Of a DNA stretch of 64,000 nt, positions 26,060 through 34,228 are shown piece after piece (position 1 is the stretch's first letter; each line of letters opens with the position of its first letter). Origin of the DNA: Variibacter gotjawalensis (GTDB lineage: Bacteria; Pseudomonadota; Alphaproteobacteria; Rhizobiales; Xanthobacteraceae). The notes beneath the pieces were generated by a model. It searched no databases. It had not been told where the DNA came from and worked only from the letters and a program-made list of their open reading frames with translations. A program made the position numbers and the translations under genes. The stretch covers positions 620,001-684,000 of the forward strand of contig NZ_AP014946.1 of the NCBI RefSeq assembly GCF_002355335.1. Reading direction: 5' to 3'.

Positions 26060-27301
26060 ATGATGTTGGCGCCGAATGCCGTTTTTGAGCCCGATACCGA
26101 GAGCGCGCGCCTCGAGGCTCTCGAGCGCTACGACATCTTGGATTCGGTTCCGGAAGAGTCGTTCGACCGCGTGACCAGGCTGGTCCAGCGCCTCTTCGGC
26201 GTGCCGATTTCCAACATCACCTTCATCGACGGCCACCGGCAGTATTTCAAATCCAGCGCCGGGATGGTCTGCGACGATACCGACCGCGGCCCCGCGCTCT
26301 GCTACGCCGCAATCCGCGCCGACGCGCCGCTCGTCTTGCCGGACACGCTGAAGGATCCGCGCTTTGCCGACAACCAATTCGTCATCGGCGAGCCGCATGT
26401 GCGCTTCTATGCCGGCGCGCCGCTGCGCAGCGACGACGGCTACCCGATCGGCACGCTCTGCGCGATCGACACCAAGCCGCGTGATTTCAGCGAGGCCGAT
26501 CTCGCGACGCTGAAGGATCTTGCGCAGATCGTCGAGAGCGAGCTCAACCTGCGCCGGCTCGCATCGACGGATTCTCTCACCGGCTTGCTCTCCCGCCGCA
26601 GCTTCCACTCGGAAGCCAACCGCATCATCAATCTCGGCCAGCGCTACGGCACACGCGCGGCCTGCATCGCGATCGACCTCGATCACTTCAAGTCGATCAA
26701 CGATCGCTTCGGCCACGCGAAGGGCGACGAAGTCCTGCGCCGCACCACGCAGGCCTGCGCGAAAGCATTACGCAAGGCCGACATCCTTGGCCGGATCGGC
26801 GGCGAGGAATTCGCCGTCATGCTGCCGCACACCGATCCGGAAGCGAGCCGCGAGGTTGTCGAAAAGCTGCGCGCCGCAATCGCCAACGTGATGTTCGACT
26901 ATGAGGACGAGCCGTTCACCGTGACGGCGAGCTTCGGCCTCGCGCAGTTCGATCGCTCCGTGAAGGACATCGACGAATTGCTGCGCCGCGCCGACATCGC
27001 GCTCTACGAGGCGAAGAAGGCCGGCCGCAACTGCTACGTCGAATGGCAGAAGCCCACCGAAGGTCCGGCGCCGAGCATTCCACGCCGCGTGCTGAAAGCC
27101 GGCCAGATCTCATTCAACGCCGGCAATTCGACGATCGACTGCACGGTCCGTCAGCTGTCGGACACAGGCGCGCGCATCGAAGTGTTCGATTCGGTCGGGG
27201 TGCCGCAACAATTCAAGCTGCGCATCCCGGGCGACAGCTTTTCCAAGTCGTGCAGCATCGTGAACCGCGAAAGCCGCAGCCTCGACGTCGCCTTCGCGTG
27301 A
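26060..27301 (+). CDS. Diguanylate cyclase: GAF - GGDEF - degenerate PilZ-like tail
   Basis: 413 residues, cytoplasmic. An N-terminal GAF domain (about 10-160) resembles those of soluble sensors. The GGDEF domain (about 168-330) has the active motif GGEEF at 247-251 and an intact inhibitory site RKAD at 238-241, five residues before it, so it should make cyclic di-GMP and be subject to product inhibition. The tail (about 340-413) has the strand pattern of PilZ with QLSDTGARIEV, but its first motif (RRVLK) and the D/N of the second motif are altered, so cyclic di-GMP binding there is uncertain. The start is a double ATG. It appears monocistronic. Confidence 0.9.
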   Translation: MMLAPNAVFEPDTESARLEALERYDILDSVPEESFDRVTRLVQRLFGVPISNITFIDGHRQYFKSSAGMVCDDTDRGPALCYAAIRADAPLVLPDTLKDPRFADNQFVIGEPHVRFYAGAPLRSDDGYPIGTLCAIDTKPRDFSEADLATLKDLAQIVESELNLRRLASTDSLTGLLSRRSFHSEANRIINLGQRYGTRAACIAIDLDHFKSINDRFGHAKGDEVLRRTTQACAKALRKADILGRIGGEEFAVMLPHTDPEASREVVEKLRAAIANVMFDYEDEPFTVTASFGLAQFDRSVKDIDELLRRADIALYEAKKAGRNCYVEWQKPTEGPAPSIPRRVLKAGQISFNAGNSTIDCTVRQLSDTGARIEVFDSVGVPQQFKLRIPGDSFSKSCSIVNRESRSLDVAFA

Positions 27302-27306
27302 TGTGA

Positions 27307-27330
27307 GGAAAACGCGCGGCCAAGCCGCGC
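27307..27330 (-). terminator. Rho-independent terminator of tRNA-Gly
   Basis: On the minus strand GCGCGGC TTG GCCGCGC is followed by GTTTTCC. It starts 8 bases after the encoded CCA end of the tRNA. The stem is perfect (7 bp), with a moderate T-tract. Confidence 0.7.
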
Positions 27331-27337
27331 AAACCAT

Positions 27338-27412
<75 letters not shown>

Positions 27413-27546
27413 ATCCGTGGGATAACGTGACCCCTTGGGGTCGCGTGCCGCACCCTATGCCAAATGCGCCGCCGCATTGCAACAGCCCGTGTGCCGTGTT
27501 TTTTGCTGAATCGTCATAGAGGCCCGGAATTTCCCGAACGACGCTG

Positions 27547-28047
27547 ATGAAAACACCCGCCGATTTGTTCGCCTTCCTCGATTCGCACGCAATCCCCCAC
27601 ACGACGATCGAGCATCCAGCCGTTTTCACGGTCGAGGAGTCGAAATCGCTGCGCGGCACGATTCCCGGCAGCCATACGAAGAATTTGTTCCTCAAGGACA
27701 AGAAGGGCGCTCTTTTCCTGATGGTCGCGCAGGAAGACACCGTGATCCCGCTGAAAAGCCTTCACACGCTCGTCGGCGCCTCCGGCCGCTTCTCATTCGG
27801 CTCGGCCGACCTCCTGCGCGAGGTTTGGGGCGTCGAACCGGGCTCCGTCACCCCGTTCGGGGCGATCAACGACACCGAATGCCGGGTCAACGTGCTGCTC
27901 GACGCCGCGATGCTGCGCAACGAACCTCTGAACTACCATCCACTGCAGAACACGATGACCACCTCGGTCAGCCGAGACGGCCTGATGCGGTTCTTCGCCG
28001 CCACCGGCCATGCACCGCGCATTCTGGACTTCGAGGCTGCCGTTTGA
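27547..28047 (+). CDS. Prolyl-tRNA editing deacylase (YbaK/PrdX family)
   Basis: 166 residues. It hydrolyses mischarged aminoacyl-tRNA, typically Ala-tRNA-Pro (ProXp-ala/PrdX type). The family pattern is clear: LDSHAIPHTTIEHPAVFTVEES, then SHTKNLFLKDKKGALFL with the conserved lysine in TKNLFL, FGSADLLREVWGVEPGSVTPFG and the C-terminal HPLQNTMTTSVSRDGLMRFF. The stand-alone form complements a ProRS lacking its own editing domain, as in many alphaproteobacteria. It precedes cnoX by 106 bp on the same strand, an arrangement common in Rhizobiales by my recollection. Confidence 0.93.
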   Translation: MKTPADLFAFLDSHAIPHTTIEHPAVFTVEESKSLRGTIPGSHTKNLFLKDKKGALFLMVAQEDTVIPLKSLHTLVGASGRFSFGSADLLREVWGVEPGSVTPFGAINDTECRVNVLLDAAMLRNEPLNYHPLQNTMTTSVSRDGLMRFFAATGHAPRILDFEAAV

Positions 28048-28153
28048 GGCCGTTGCATTCGGTCGCGCTCTGGCCCATCTAATTGGCAGGGAATTCCTTT
28101 TCCGAGAGATTTCGGCCTGCGCGTGGCGCGGCCCAGTGTTCCGAGGACGTTCA

Positions 28154-29068
28154 ATGAGCCTTCTGCAATCCGACGGCGCAGCCCCGCCAGCGCCCGTAGG
28201 CGATCTGATCAAAGAGACGACGACGCAGACCTTTGTGGCCGACGTCATCGAGGCGTCGAAGCAGCAGCCCGTGATGGTCGACTTCTGGGCCGAGTGGTGC
28301 GGCCCCTGCAAGCAGCTCACGCCCGTGATCGAGAAGGTGGTGAAAGCCGCCAAGGGCAAGGTGAAGCTGGTCAAGATGAACATCGACCATCACCCGCAGA
28401 TCTCGCAGCAGATGGGCATTCAGTCGATCCCGGCCGTCATCGCATTCGTCAACGGCCAGCCGATCGACGGCTTCATGGGTGCGCTGCCGGAAGGTCAGGT
28501 CACGCAATTCGTCGAGCGCCTCATCAAGGATCGCGTCGGCGGCGAGGAGCAGGATCTGCTCGCGGCTGCAGAAGCCGCGCTGGTGGGAGGCGACGCCGGC
28601 CAAGCTGCCGAGATCTTCGCGGCCCTGCTGGAAGCCGAACCCGACAATCTCATCGCGCTCGCGGGCCTCACGCGTTGCTACGTCGCGCTCGGCGCGATCG
28701 ATCAGGCCAAGCAGACGCTCGCGCTGGTTCCTCCGGCCAAGCAAAACGATCCGGTGGTCGCCGCCGCGCGCGCCGCGATCGACGTCGCCGAACAGGCGAA
28801 CAGCGTCGGCCCGATCACCGAACTCGAACAGAAGGTCGCGGCCGATCCGCTCGACCATCAGGCGCGTTTCGATCTCGCCATCGCGCTCAACGGACAAAAC
28901 AAGCGCGAAGAAGCGCTCGAACATCTGATTGCGATCGTGAAGCGCGACCGCAAATGGAACGACGACGGAGCGCGCAAGCAGCTCGTCCAGTTTTTTGAAG
29001 CCTGGGGACCGATGGACGAAGCGACGGTTTTGGGCCGCCGCAAGTTGTCGTCGATCCTGTTTTCGTAG
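28154..29068 (+). CDS. cnoX: Thioredoxin-TPR chaperedoxin (CnoX/YbbN family)
   Basis: 304 residues. The thioredoxin domain is about 20-125 with the full redox site WCGPC (Cys49 and Cys52). A TPR-like helical domain follows (about 130-290), with repeats such as LLAAAEAALVGGDAGQAAEIF. This two-part layout is that of the E. coli CnoX/YbbN chaperedoxin, which protects clients from oxidation and hands them to GroEL. The E. coli protein has SxxC, whereas this one keeps an active CGPC, so thiol reductase activity is likely. The ATG at 28154 is chosen because the conserved part starts about 20 residues later; upstream sequence is unrelated. Confidence 0.9.
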   Translation: MSLLQSDGAAPPAPVGDLIKETTTQTFVADVIEASKQQPVMVDFWAEWCGPCKQLTPVIEKVVKAAKGKVKLVKMNIDHHPQISQQMGIQSIPAVIAFVNGQPIDGFMGALPEGQVTQFVERLIKDRVGGEEQDLLAAAEAALVGGDAGQAAEIFAALLEAEPDNLIALAGLTRCYVALGAIDQAKQTLALVPPAKQNDPVVAAARAAIDVAEQANSVGPITELEQKVAADPLDHQARFDLAIALNGQNKREEALEHLIAIVKRDRKWNDDGARKQLVQFFEAWGPMDEATVLGRRKLSSILFS

Positions 29069-29162
29069 AAGCATTTTCAAGTGAAGTGGACACCGGTTCA
29101 CGTCAAGAAAATGCGACCGCTGAAAGAACCGAGAGCCCACGCTTTGATATTATCAAAGCGTG
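29069..29162. repeat. Intergenic repeat (AAGTGGACACCGGTTC family) ending in a perfect 25-bp palindrome
   Basis: The element begins AAGCATTTTCAAGTGAAGTG right after the cnoX stop and ends in an odd palindrome at 29138-29162: arm CACGCTTTGATA, centre T, arm TATCAAAGCGTG, with no mismatch. Its first half recurs at 43785-43838. As RNA the palindrome forms a 12-bp stem with almost no loop. It separates cnoX from the LON-domain gene. Confidence 0.75.
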
Positions 29163-29196
29163 ATCGGCTCGAAGGCAATCGCCGGGAGGGAACGGC

Positions 29197-29871
29197 ATGC
29201 CGATGAACGCCGTCTATCGCGGGCCAGCCGACCTGCCGCAGGTGATCCCTGTCTTTCCGCTCGCCGGGGCCTTGCTGCTCCCGCGCGGACAAATGCCGCT
29301 CAACATCTTCGAGCCGCGCTATCTCGCGATGATCGACGATGCGCTGACTGACCGGCATCGCCTGATCGGCATGATACAGCCGGACCAGACGCAAGGCCAC
29401 GATAACGATCACCCGACGCTGTTCCGTGTCGGCTGCGTCGGCCGCATCACGCAGCTCGCCGAGTCGGGCGATGGCCGTTACGTGCTGCAACTCACCGGTA
29501 TCGCGCGTTTCCGCGTCGAAGAAGAACTCTCCGTCTCGACGCCCTATCGTCAATGCCGCGTGACGTTCTCGCCTTACGCGATCGACTTCAAGGCGCGTCA
29601 CGGCGAAGAGGGTGTCGATCGCAAAGCCGTGGTCGATGTGCTGACCGCCTTCCTCAAAGCCAAGAAGCTCAAGGCCGATTGGGACGGGATCAACAACGCG
29701 CCTAATGAAGCGCTCGTCAACGCGCTCGCGATGATGTCGCCGTACGGCGTCGCCGAGAAGCAGGCACTGCTCGAAGCTTTGGACCTCAAGACACGCGCCG
29801 AAATTCTTGTCGCCATCACGGAAATGGAACTGGCGAAGAGCGACGATTCGGGCGAAACACCGCTGCAATAA
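29197..29871 (+). CDS. LON substrate-binding-domain protein (no protease domain)
   Basis: 224 residues made only of the Lon N-terminal domain: [61 protein letters not shown], and a helical end. The ATPase and Ser-Lys protease parts of Lon are absent, as in the stand-alone LonN/YcaO-linked proteins found throughout alphaproteobacteria. Role unknown; probably protein binding. The ATG has GGGAGGGAACGGC upstream. It lies 14 bp ahead of the Trm112-like gene and is probably co-transcribed with it. Confidence 0.92.
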   Translation: MPMNAVYRGPADLPQVIPVFPLAGALLLPRGQMPLNIFEPRYLAMIDDALTDRHRLIGMIQPDQTQGHDNDHPTLFRVGCVGRITQLAESGDGRYVLQLTGIARFRVEEELSVSTPYRQCRVTFSPYAIDFKARHGEEGVDRKAVVDVLTAFLKAKKLKADWDGINNAPNEALVNALAMMSPYGVAEKQALLEALDLKTRAEILVAITEMELAKSDDSGETPLQ

Positions 29872-29885
29872 TTCGGAGAGGAAAC

Positions 29886-30074
29886 GTGAGCGAAGCCGAA
29901 CACACCGTCGATCCGAAACTGCTCGAGCTTCTCGTTTGTCCGCTGACCAAGTCGACGCTCGAATACGACGCCGCGAAGCAGGAACTCATCTCGCGTGCCG
30001 CCAAGCTCGCGTATCCGATCCGCGATGGAATTCCGATCATGCTGCCCGAAGAAGCACGGCAGATCGAAGGGTAA
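29886..30074 (+). CDS. Trm112-family small protein (UPF0434)
   Basis: 62 residues: [25 protein letters not shown] then [25 protein letters not shown], the standard bacterial Trm112/YcaR pattern. The single cysteine in VCPLTK remains where zinc-binding relatives have CxxC. In eukaryotes Trm112 activates several methyltransferases; the bacterial role is less clear. The start is GTG at 29886 with GGAGAGGAAAC upstream. It follows the LON-domain gene by 14 bp. Confidence 0.93.
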   Translation: MSEAEHTVDPKLLELLVCPLTKSTLEYDAAKQELISRAAKLAYPIRDGIPIMLPEEARQIEG

Positions 30075-30080
30075 CAAAGC

Positions 30081-30208
30081 CGTCGTCCTCGAAACCGCCG
30101 AAGGCGGTTGTCGGGGACCCATACTCACTGCTCACCAATGCAGCGCAGGGCGTATGGATTCCGGCCTTCGCCGCCGCGCTTCGCGCTATCGGCTCAGCCG
30201 AAATGACC
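30081..30208. repeat. Intergenic repeat (GTCATCCCGG family), diverged copy 2
   Basis: Reads from GTCGTCCTCGAAACC through GACCCATACTCACTG and GGGCGTATGGATTCCGG to GAAATGACC, matching the layout of the 23640 copy (outer GTC...GAC arms, inner ATCCATA/TATGGAT arms) with many substitutions. It fills the space between the Trm112-like gene and the GST. Confidence 0.55.
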
Positions 30209-30234
30209 AAGAAACGAGAACGAGGGAAGTTGGA

Positions 30235-30852
30235 ATGCTGAAAATCTGGGGGCGAAACACATCGTCGAACGTGCAGATGGCGATGTGGGCGGTCGGCGAG
30301 CTCGGCCTGCCGCATCAGCGCATCGACATCGGCGGCCCGTTCGGCACAACGCCCGAATATCAGAAGATGAATCCGAATCTCGTCGTGCCGACGCTCGAGG
30401 AAGACGACGGCTTCATCCTGTGGGAATCGAAATCGATCATCCGCTACCTCGCCGAAAAGCATAACGGCGCGATCCTGCCGAAGGACGTTCGCCAGCGCGC
30501 TCGTGCGAGCCAGTGGATGGATTGGCAGCTCTCCGTGCAGGGCCCCGCGATCACGCCGGTTTTCTGGGGCCTCGTGCGCACGCCGCCGGAGAAGCGCGAC
30601 CCCGTCGCGATCGACGCTGCGAAGAAGAAGATCACGGCCGCGATGAACATCCTCAACGATGCGCTCGGCAAGACCGAGTTCGTAGCCGGCTCGGATTTCT
30701 CCTACGGCGACATTCCGGTCGGCGTACAGGCCTATCGTTACTATCGCTTGCTCGACGATCGTCCGGCCCAGCCGAACCTCGACCGCTGGTACGCCGCCAT
30801 CTCGTCGCGTCCCGCGTTCAAGGAGCAAGTCGCGGCGGTGCCGTTCGTATGA
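30235..30852 (+). CDS. Glutathione S-transferase family protein
   Basis: 205 residues. The thioredoxin-like N-terminal domain (about 1-80) begins MLKIWGRNTSSNVQMAMWAVGELGL, with Ser10/Ser11 in the catalytic region, and contains NLVVPTLEEDDGFILWESKSIIRYLAE, which includes the cis-Pro and the glutathione-contacting ESxxI motif. The all-helical C-terminal domain contains FVAGSDFSYGDIPVG. Typical length. The stop overlaps the following hydrolase start by four bases (ATGA), so the pair is co-translated and may act on the same compound. Confidence 0.93.
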   Translation: MLKIWGRNTSSNVQMAMWAVGELGLPHQRIDIGGPFGTTPEYQKMNPNLVVPTLEEDDGFILWESKSIIRYLAEKHNGAILPKDVRQRARASQWMDWQLSVQGPAITPVFWGLVRTPPEKRDPVAIDAAKKKITAAMNILNDALGKTEFVAGSDFSYGDIPVGVQAYRYYRLLDDRPAQPNLDRWYAAISSRPAFKEQVAAVPFV

Positions 30853-31742
30853 CGCAGGCGATCGTCGAAGAGCCGTGGGCCTGTGAGCATCTTTCCGGCA
30901 CGTTGACGCGGCCGCAGGGTGACATCGAACGTAGCCCGATCGCACTCATCATCGCGGGCTCCGGTCCGACACCGCGCGATGGTCCGTTCGGCCTCTATCG
31001 CGAAATCTCCGCTTCGCTCGCGCGCGCCGGCATTCCGTCCGTCCGCTACGACAAGCGCGGCATCGGCCAGAGCAAGCTGGTGGTCGGCGGCGAAGCCGAA
31101 CTCACATTCGAACATTTCGTTGCCGACGCAACGCTCGCGGCACAGAGCCTCGCGGCACGCGACGACGTTTCTTACGTTTACATCATCGGCCATAGCGAAG
31201 GCGCGCTGATCGCAACGCTGGTTGCGCAACGCATGAAGCTCGGCGGCATCGCGCTTCTCGCTGCGGCAGGACGCAAGCTCGACGTCGTTCTCCACCAGCA
31301 ACTCACCGATCAGCCGCTGCCGCCCGAGCAAGAAACGCTGCGTCAGCAGGCGCTGAAATTCCTCGCGCGTCTCAGCGCCGGCAAGCGTATCGAGAAGGTG
31401 CCGCCGGAGCAGAACGGTTTGTTCCGCCCATCCGTGCAGCCGTTCCTGCTGTCGCTCTTCGCAATCGATCCGGTCGCCGAGCTCAAGAAGCTGAAGCTGC
31501 CGATCCTGTTGGTACGCGGAAAGAGCGATATCCAGGTCAGCGCCGACGATCTTCAAGTGCTAAGCGACGCAGCCCCGGACGCACGCGTCGTATCGCTGCC
31601 GCGCATCAATCACATCTTCCAGGACGCGCCCGAGGATCTTGCGGATCGCCAAGCGCAGATGGCGTCGTATCAGGCCGGCGGTTCATTCTCGCCCGAGATG
31701 ATCCGCGCCATCGTGACCTTCATCAAAGGCACCAGCGTTTAG
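30849..31742 (+). CDS. Alpha/beta hydrolase (serine-type), coupled to the GST
   Basis: 297 residues. The nucleophile elbow GHSEG places the catalytic serine at 116. LIIAGSGPTPRDGPFG near 34-48 is the oxyanion-loop region, RYDKRGIGQS is at 66-75, and the late DxHxF-type histidine is likely in RINHIFQD near 256. The pattern resembles the serine aminopeptidase / dienelactone-hydrolase-like group of cytoplasmic esterases. No signal peptide. It overlaps the GST stop by four bases and overlaps the convergent UbiH-type stop (31739-31742). Confidence 0.88.
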   Translation: MTQAIVEEPWACEHLSGTLTRPQGDIERSPIALIIAGSGPTPRDGPFGLYREISASLARAGIPSVRYDKRGIGQSKLVVGGEAELTFEHFVADATLAAQSLAARDDVSYVYIIGHSEGALIATLVAQRMKLGGIALLAAAGRKLDVVLHQQLTDQPLPPEQETLRQQALKFLARLSAGKRIEKVPPEQNGLFRPSVQPFLLSLFAIDPVAELKKLKLPILLVRGKSDIQVSADDLQVLSDAAPDARVVSLPRINHIFQDAPEDLADRQAQMASYQAGGSFSPEMIRAIVTFIKGTSV

Positions 31743-32959
31743 ATCGCTTCGCCGCGCAGCAGTTTCGGCACGTCGCCCGTGAGGCCGGCAGCCTCGCGGA
31801 TGAACATCGTCTTCAACGCCGGCAGCCGATCGACGACACCGAGGCCGAAGTCGCGCACGGCTTTGAGCACATCCGAGTTGTTCGAGAACAGCCGGTTGAG
31901 GCTGTCGGTCGCGGCGCCCATCGCGAGCGAATCGAAACGCCGCCAGCGCTGATAGCGCTCCAGCACCGTCGCGCCGCCGACATCGAGACCAAGCCGCGCC
32001 GCATCCGCGATTGCTTCCGCCAGCGCCGCCGCATCACGCAGGCCCATGTTGAGCCCTTGGCCCGCGATCGGGTGAATAACATGCGCGGCATCGCCGATCA
32101 GCGCGATGCGCTCGGCGATGAACGAGCGCGCGAGCGCAAAGCCGAGCGGAAACGCGCGCCGCGGCCCCGCCAGCGTGATGTCGCCAAGTTCGAGCCCGAA
32201 GCGCTTCTCGAACTCCGCCAGGAATTCCGCGTCCGGCAACGCGACGATCCGCGCAGCCTCGCGGCTCTCCTCCGTCCACACGATCGATGCGCGATTGTTC
32301 TTCAGCGGCAGCGTCGCGAACGGACCAGCGGGCAGAAAATGCTCCAGCGCGCGGCCTTCGTGATCGCGCTCATGCGCAATCGTCGTGACGATACCGGATT
32401 GCGGATACGACCATTGAACGCACGCGATGCCCGCACGCTCGCGGATACGCGACTGTGCGCCATCCGCCGCAACCAGCAACCGCGTCGTGCTCGATGTCCC
32501 GTCCGCGAAGGAGACACGTACGCCGGCGACGACGGTCTCGTTCGTCTCGACCGCTGTCGGCAACAACGTCACGCCGAGCGCCCGTGCTTTCGCAATGAGA
32601 GATGCCGTAAGCTGCGGGTTCTCGACCATGTGAGCGAACGGCTCGCCCTCTTCGATTTCGCCCGCGAAGGTCAGAAACGTCGGCCGCACCGCATCGCCGA
32701 GGCGGCTGTCGGTGACTGCCATGTCGAGGATCGGCTGGGCATCCGCCGCAACGTCGTCCCAAACGCCGAGCGCATCGAGCATCCGCCGCGCCGACGCCGC
32801 GATGGCGGACGCACGCGGATCGCGGCTCTCACGCGCGAGCGCTGGATCCGCCACCGTAACGGCGAATGTTTCGCCGAGACTCTGCCGCAACGCGATGGCG
32901 AGCGCGAGGCCGGGAAATCCGGCACCCGCGATCAGTACGTCGGTGCGCGAAGTTGTCAT
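31739..32959 (-). CDS. FAD-dependent ubiquinone-biosynthesis-type hydroxylase (UbiH/UbiF/Coq6 family)
   Basis: 406 residues of the class A flavin monooxygenase fold. The dinucleotide loop GAGFPG is at 12-17, the DG motif reads VAADGAQSRIRERAG near 165-180, and the GD motif reads GDAAHVIHPIAGQGLNMGL near 285-303, the exact UbiH/Coq6 signature. It hydroxylates the ring of a ubiquinone precursor; alphaproteobacteria may use UbiL, UbiM or UbiF-like members at different positions, so the regiochemistry is not assigned. It is divergent from nothing nearby and convergent with the hydrolase. Confidence 0.92.
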   Translation of the reverse strand: MTTSRTDVLIAGAGFPGLALAIALRQSLGETFAVTVADPALARESRDPRASAIAASARRMLDALGVWDDVAADAQPILDMAVTDSRLGDAVRPTFLTFAGEIEEGEPFAHMVENPQLTASLIAKARALGVTLLPTAVETNETVVAGVRVSFADGTSSTTRLLVAADGAQSRIRERAGIACVQWSYPQSGIVTTIAHERDHEGRALEHFLPAGPFATLPLKNNRASIVWTEESREAARIVALPDAEFLAEFEKRFGLELGDITLAGPRRAFPLGFALARSFIAERIALIGDAAHVIHPIAGQGLNMGLRDAAALAEAIADAARLGLDVGGATVLERYQRWRRFDSLAMGAATDSLNRLFSNNSDVLKAVRDFGLGVVDRLPALKTMFIREAAGLTGDVPKLLRGEAI

Positions 32960-33005
32960 CGATACATCTCGATGGACGAAGACAGAGCGGCAGACTCAGC
33001 GCGTT

Positions 33006-33116
33006 CCCTCCCCCCTTGCGGGGGAGGGCTAGGGAGGGGGGTGTTTGGTGAGCACTGCAATCGAGGCTCACCCCCCTCTCTGTCTCTCCCCCGCAAGGGG
33101 GGAGAGAACGCTAGAA
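33006..33116. repeat. Intergenic palindromic repeat (CCCTCTCCCGC family), copy 4
   Basis: Hairpins CCCTCCCCCC TTGC GGGGGAGGG at 33006-33028 and CTCTCCCCCGC AA GGGGGGAGAG at 33084-33106, ending with CGCTAGAA as in the 14711 copy. It lies between the UbiH-type gene and a Bug protein gene, both on the minus strand. Confidence 0.75.
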
Positions 33117-33142
33117 GCGATCTGCCCTCGTCCAGTTGCAAA

Positions 33143-34111
33143 TCAGTCCACCTGCGAACCGCTCGCCTTGATCGGCGCGGCCCACTTCTCGATCTCGCTC
33201 TTCACGAAGCTCGCGAGCGCTTCCGGCGAACGGCGATCCTTCGGCACCAGCACGGCACCGAGCGCGGTGAGGCGATCCTTCACGTCCGGTGCATCCATCG
33301 CCTGGCTCATCGCGTCGTTGAGCTTCTTGATGACATCCGGCGGCGTGCCCTTCGGCGCGAACAGCGCGTTCCACGTATAGGCTTCGACATTGAGACCTTG
33401 CTCGATTGCGGTCGGCACATTCGGCAGAACGCTCGAACGCTCCTTCGTCATCATCGCGAGCGCCTTAACGGTGCCGCCGTCAACCTGCGGCTTCGCCGTC
33501 GTCACGATCTCGCAGAGGAAGTCTATGCGGCCGCCCTGCAGGTCGGTCATCGCCGGACCCGTGCCGCGATACGGCACGTGGACGATCTTCGTGCCCATCG
33601 CGCTGTCGAGCACGACGCAGCCGAGATGCGTCGCCGAACCGGCGCCGGCCGAACCGTAGGTCATCGAACCTTGGTTCTTCTTCGCATACTCGACGAATTC
33701 CTTGAACGAGTTGACCGGCAGATCCTTCTTCACCAGCAGCATGATCGGCACTTCGGCGATCAGACCGACCGGCGCAAAATCGTTCGCCGAATCGTAAGCC
33801 GGTTTCTTGTAGAGCGTCTGGTTCTGCGCATGCGTGCCGACGGTGCCGAGCACGATCTGATAGCCGTCCGGCGCCGCGGATTTCACGCGCGACGACCCCG
33901 TCATGCCGCCGGCGCCGCCGACGTTCTCGACGACCATCTGCTGGCCGAGGATCGTCCCCATGCGTTCGGCGATCACGCGCCCGAGCACGTCCGTCGGCCC
34001 CCCAGCCGCGAACGGGATGACGAAGGTGATCGGCTTGTTCGGATAACCCTGCGCCGAAGCAGTTGCGACCGATAGCGCCGTCAGTCCGGCGATCAACAGG
34101 CTTTTGAGCAT
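33143..34111 (-). CDS. Bug/TctC-family periplasmic solute-binding protein (orphan)
   Basis: 322 residues. Signal peptide MLKSLLIAGLTALSVATASA; mature start QGYPNKPITFVIPFAAGGPTD, the canonical Bug ligand-loop signature, followed by ENVGGAGGMTG and GSAGAGSATHLG. No membrane partners adjacent. It resembles the protein at 24906 in layout but is clearly a different paralogue. Gene neighbours (UbiH-type hydroxylase and DUF2125) give no hint to the ligand. Confidence 0.92.
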   Translation of the reverse strand: MLKSLLIAGLTALSVATASAQGYPNKPITFVIPFAAGGPTDVLGRVIAERMGTILGQQMVVENVGGAGGMTGSSRVKSAAPDGYQIVLGTVGTHAQNQTLYKKPAYDSANDFAPVGLIAEVPIMLLVKKDLPVNSFKEFVEYAKKNQGSMTYGSAGAGSATHLGCVVLDSAMGTKIVHVPYRGTGPAMTDLQGGRIDFLCEIVTTAKPQVDGGTVKALAMMTKERSSVLPNVPTAIEQGLNVEAYTWNALFAPKGTPPDVIKKLNDAMSQAMDAPDVKDRLTALGAVLVPKDRRSPEALASFVKSEIEKWAAPIKASGSQVD

Positions 34112-34228
34112 ACGTTCTCCCTTAAGAGCTTGTTCTCATTCAGAGACTGCCATTCCTATCCCATCAGATAGGCTTTGCGGCAAGACACGACAAAGCGTTA
34201 GCAATAACGCTTCCGGCACTCGATCCGT

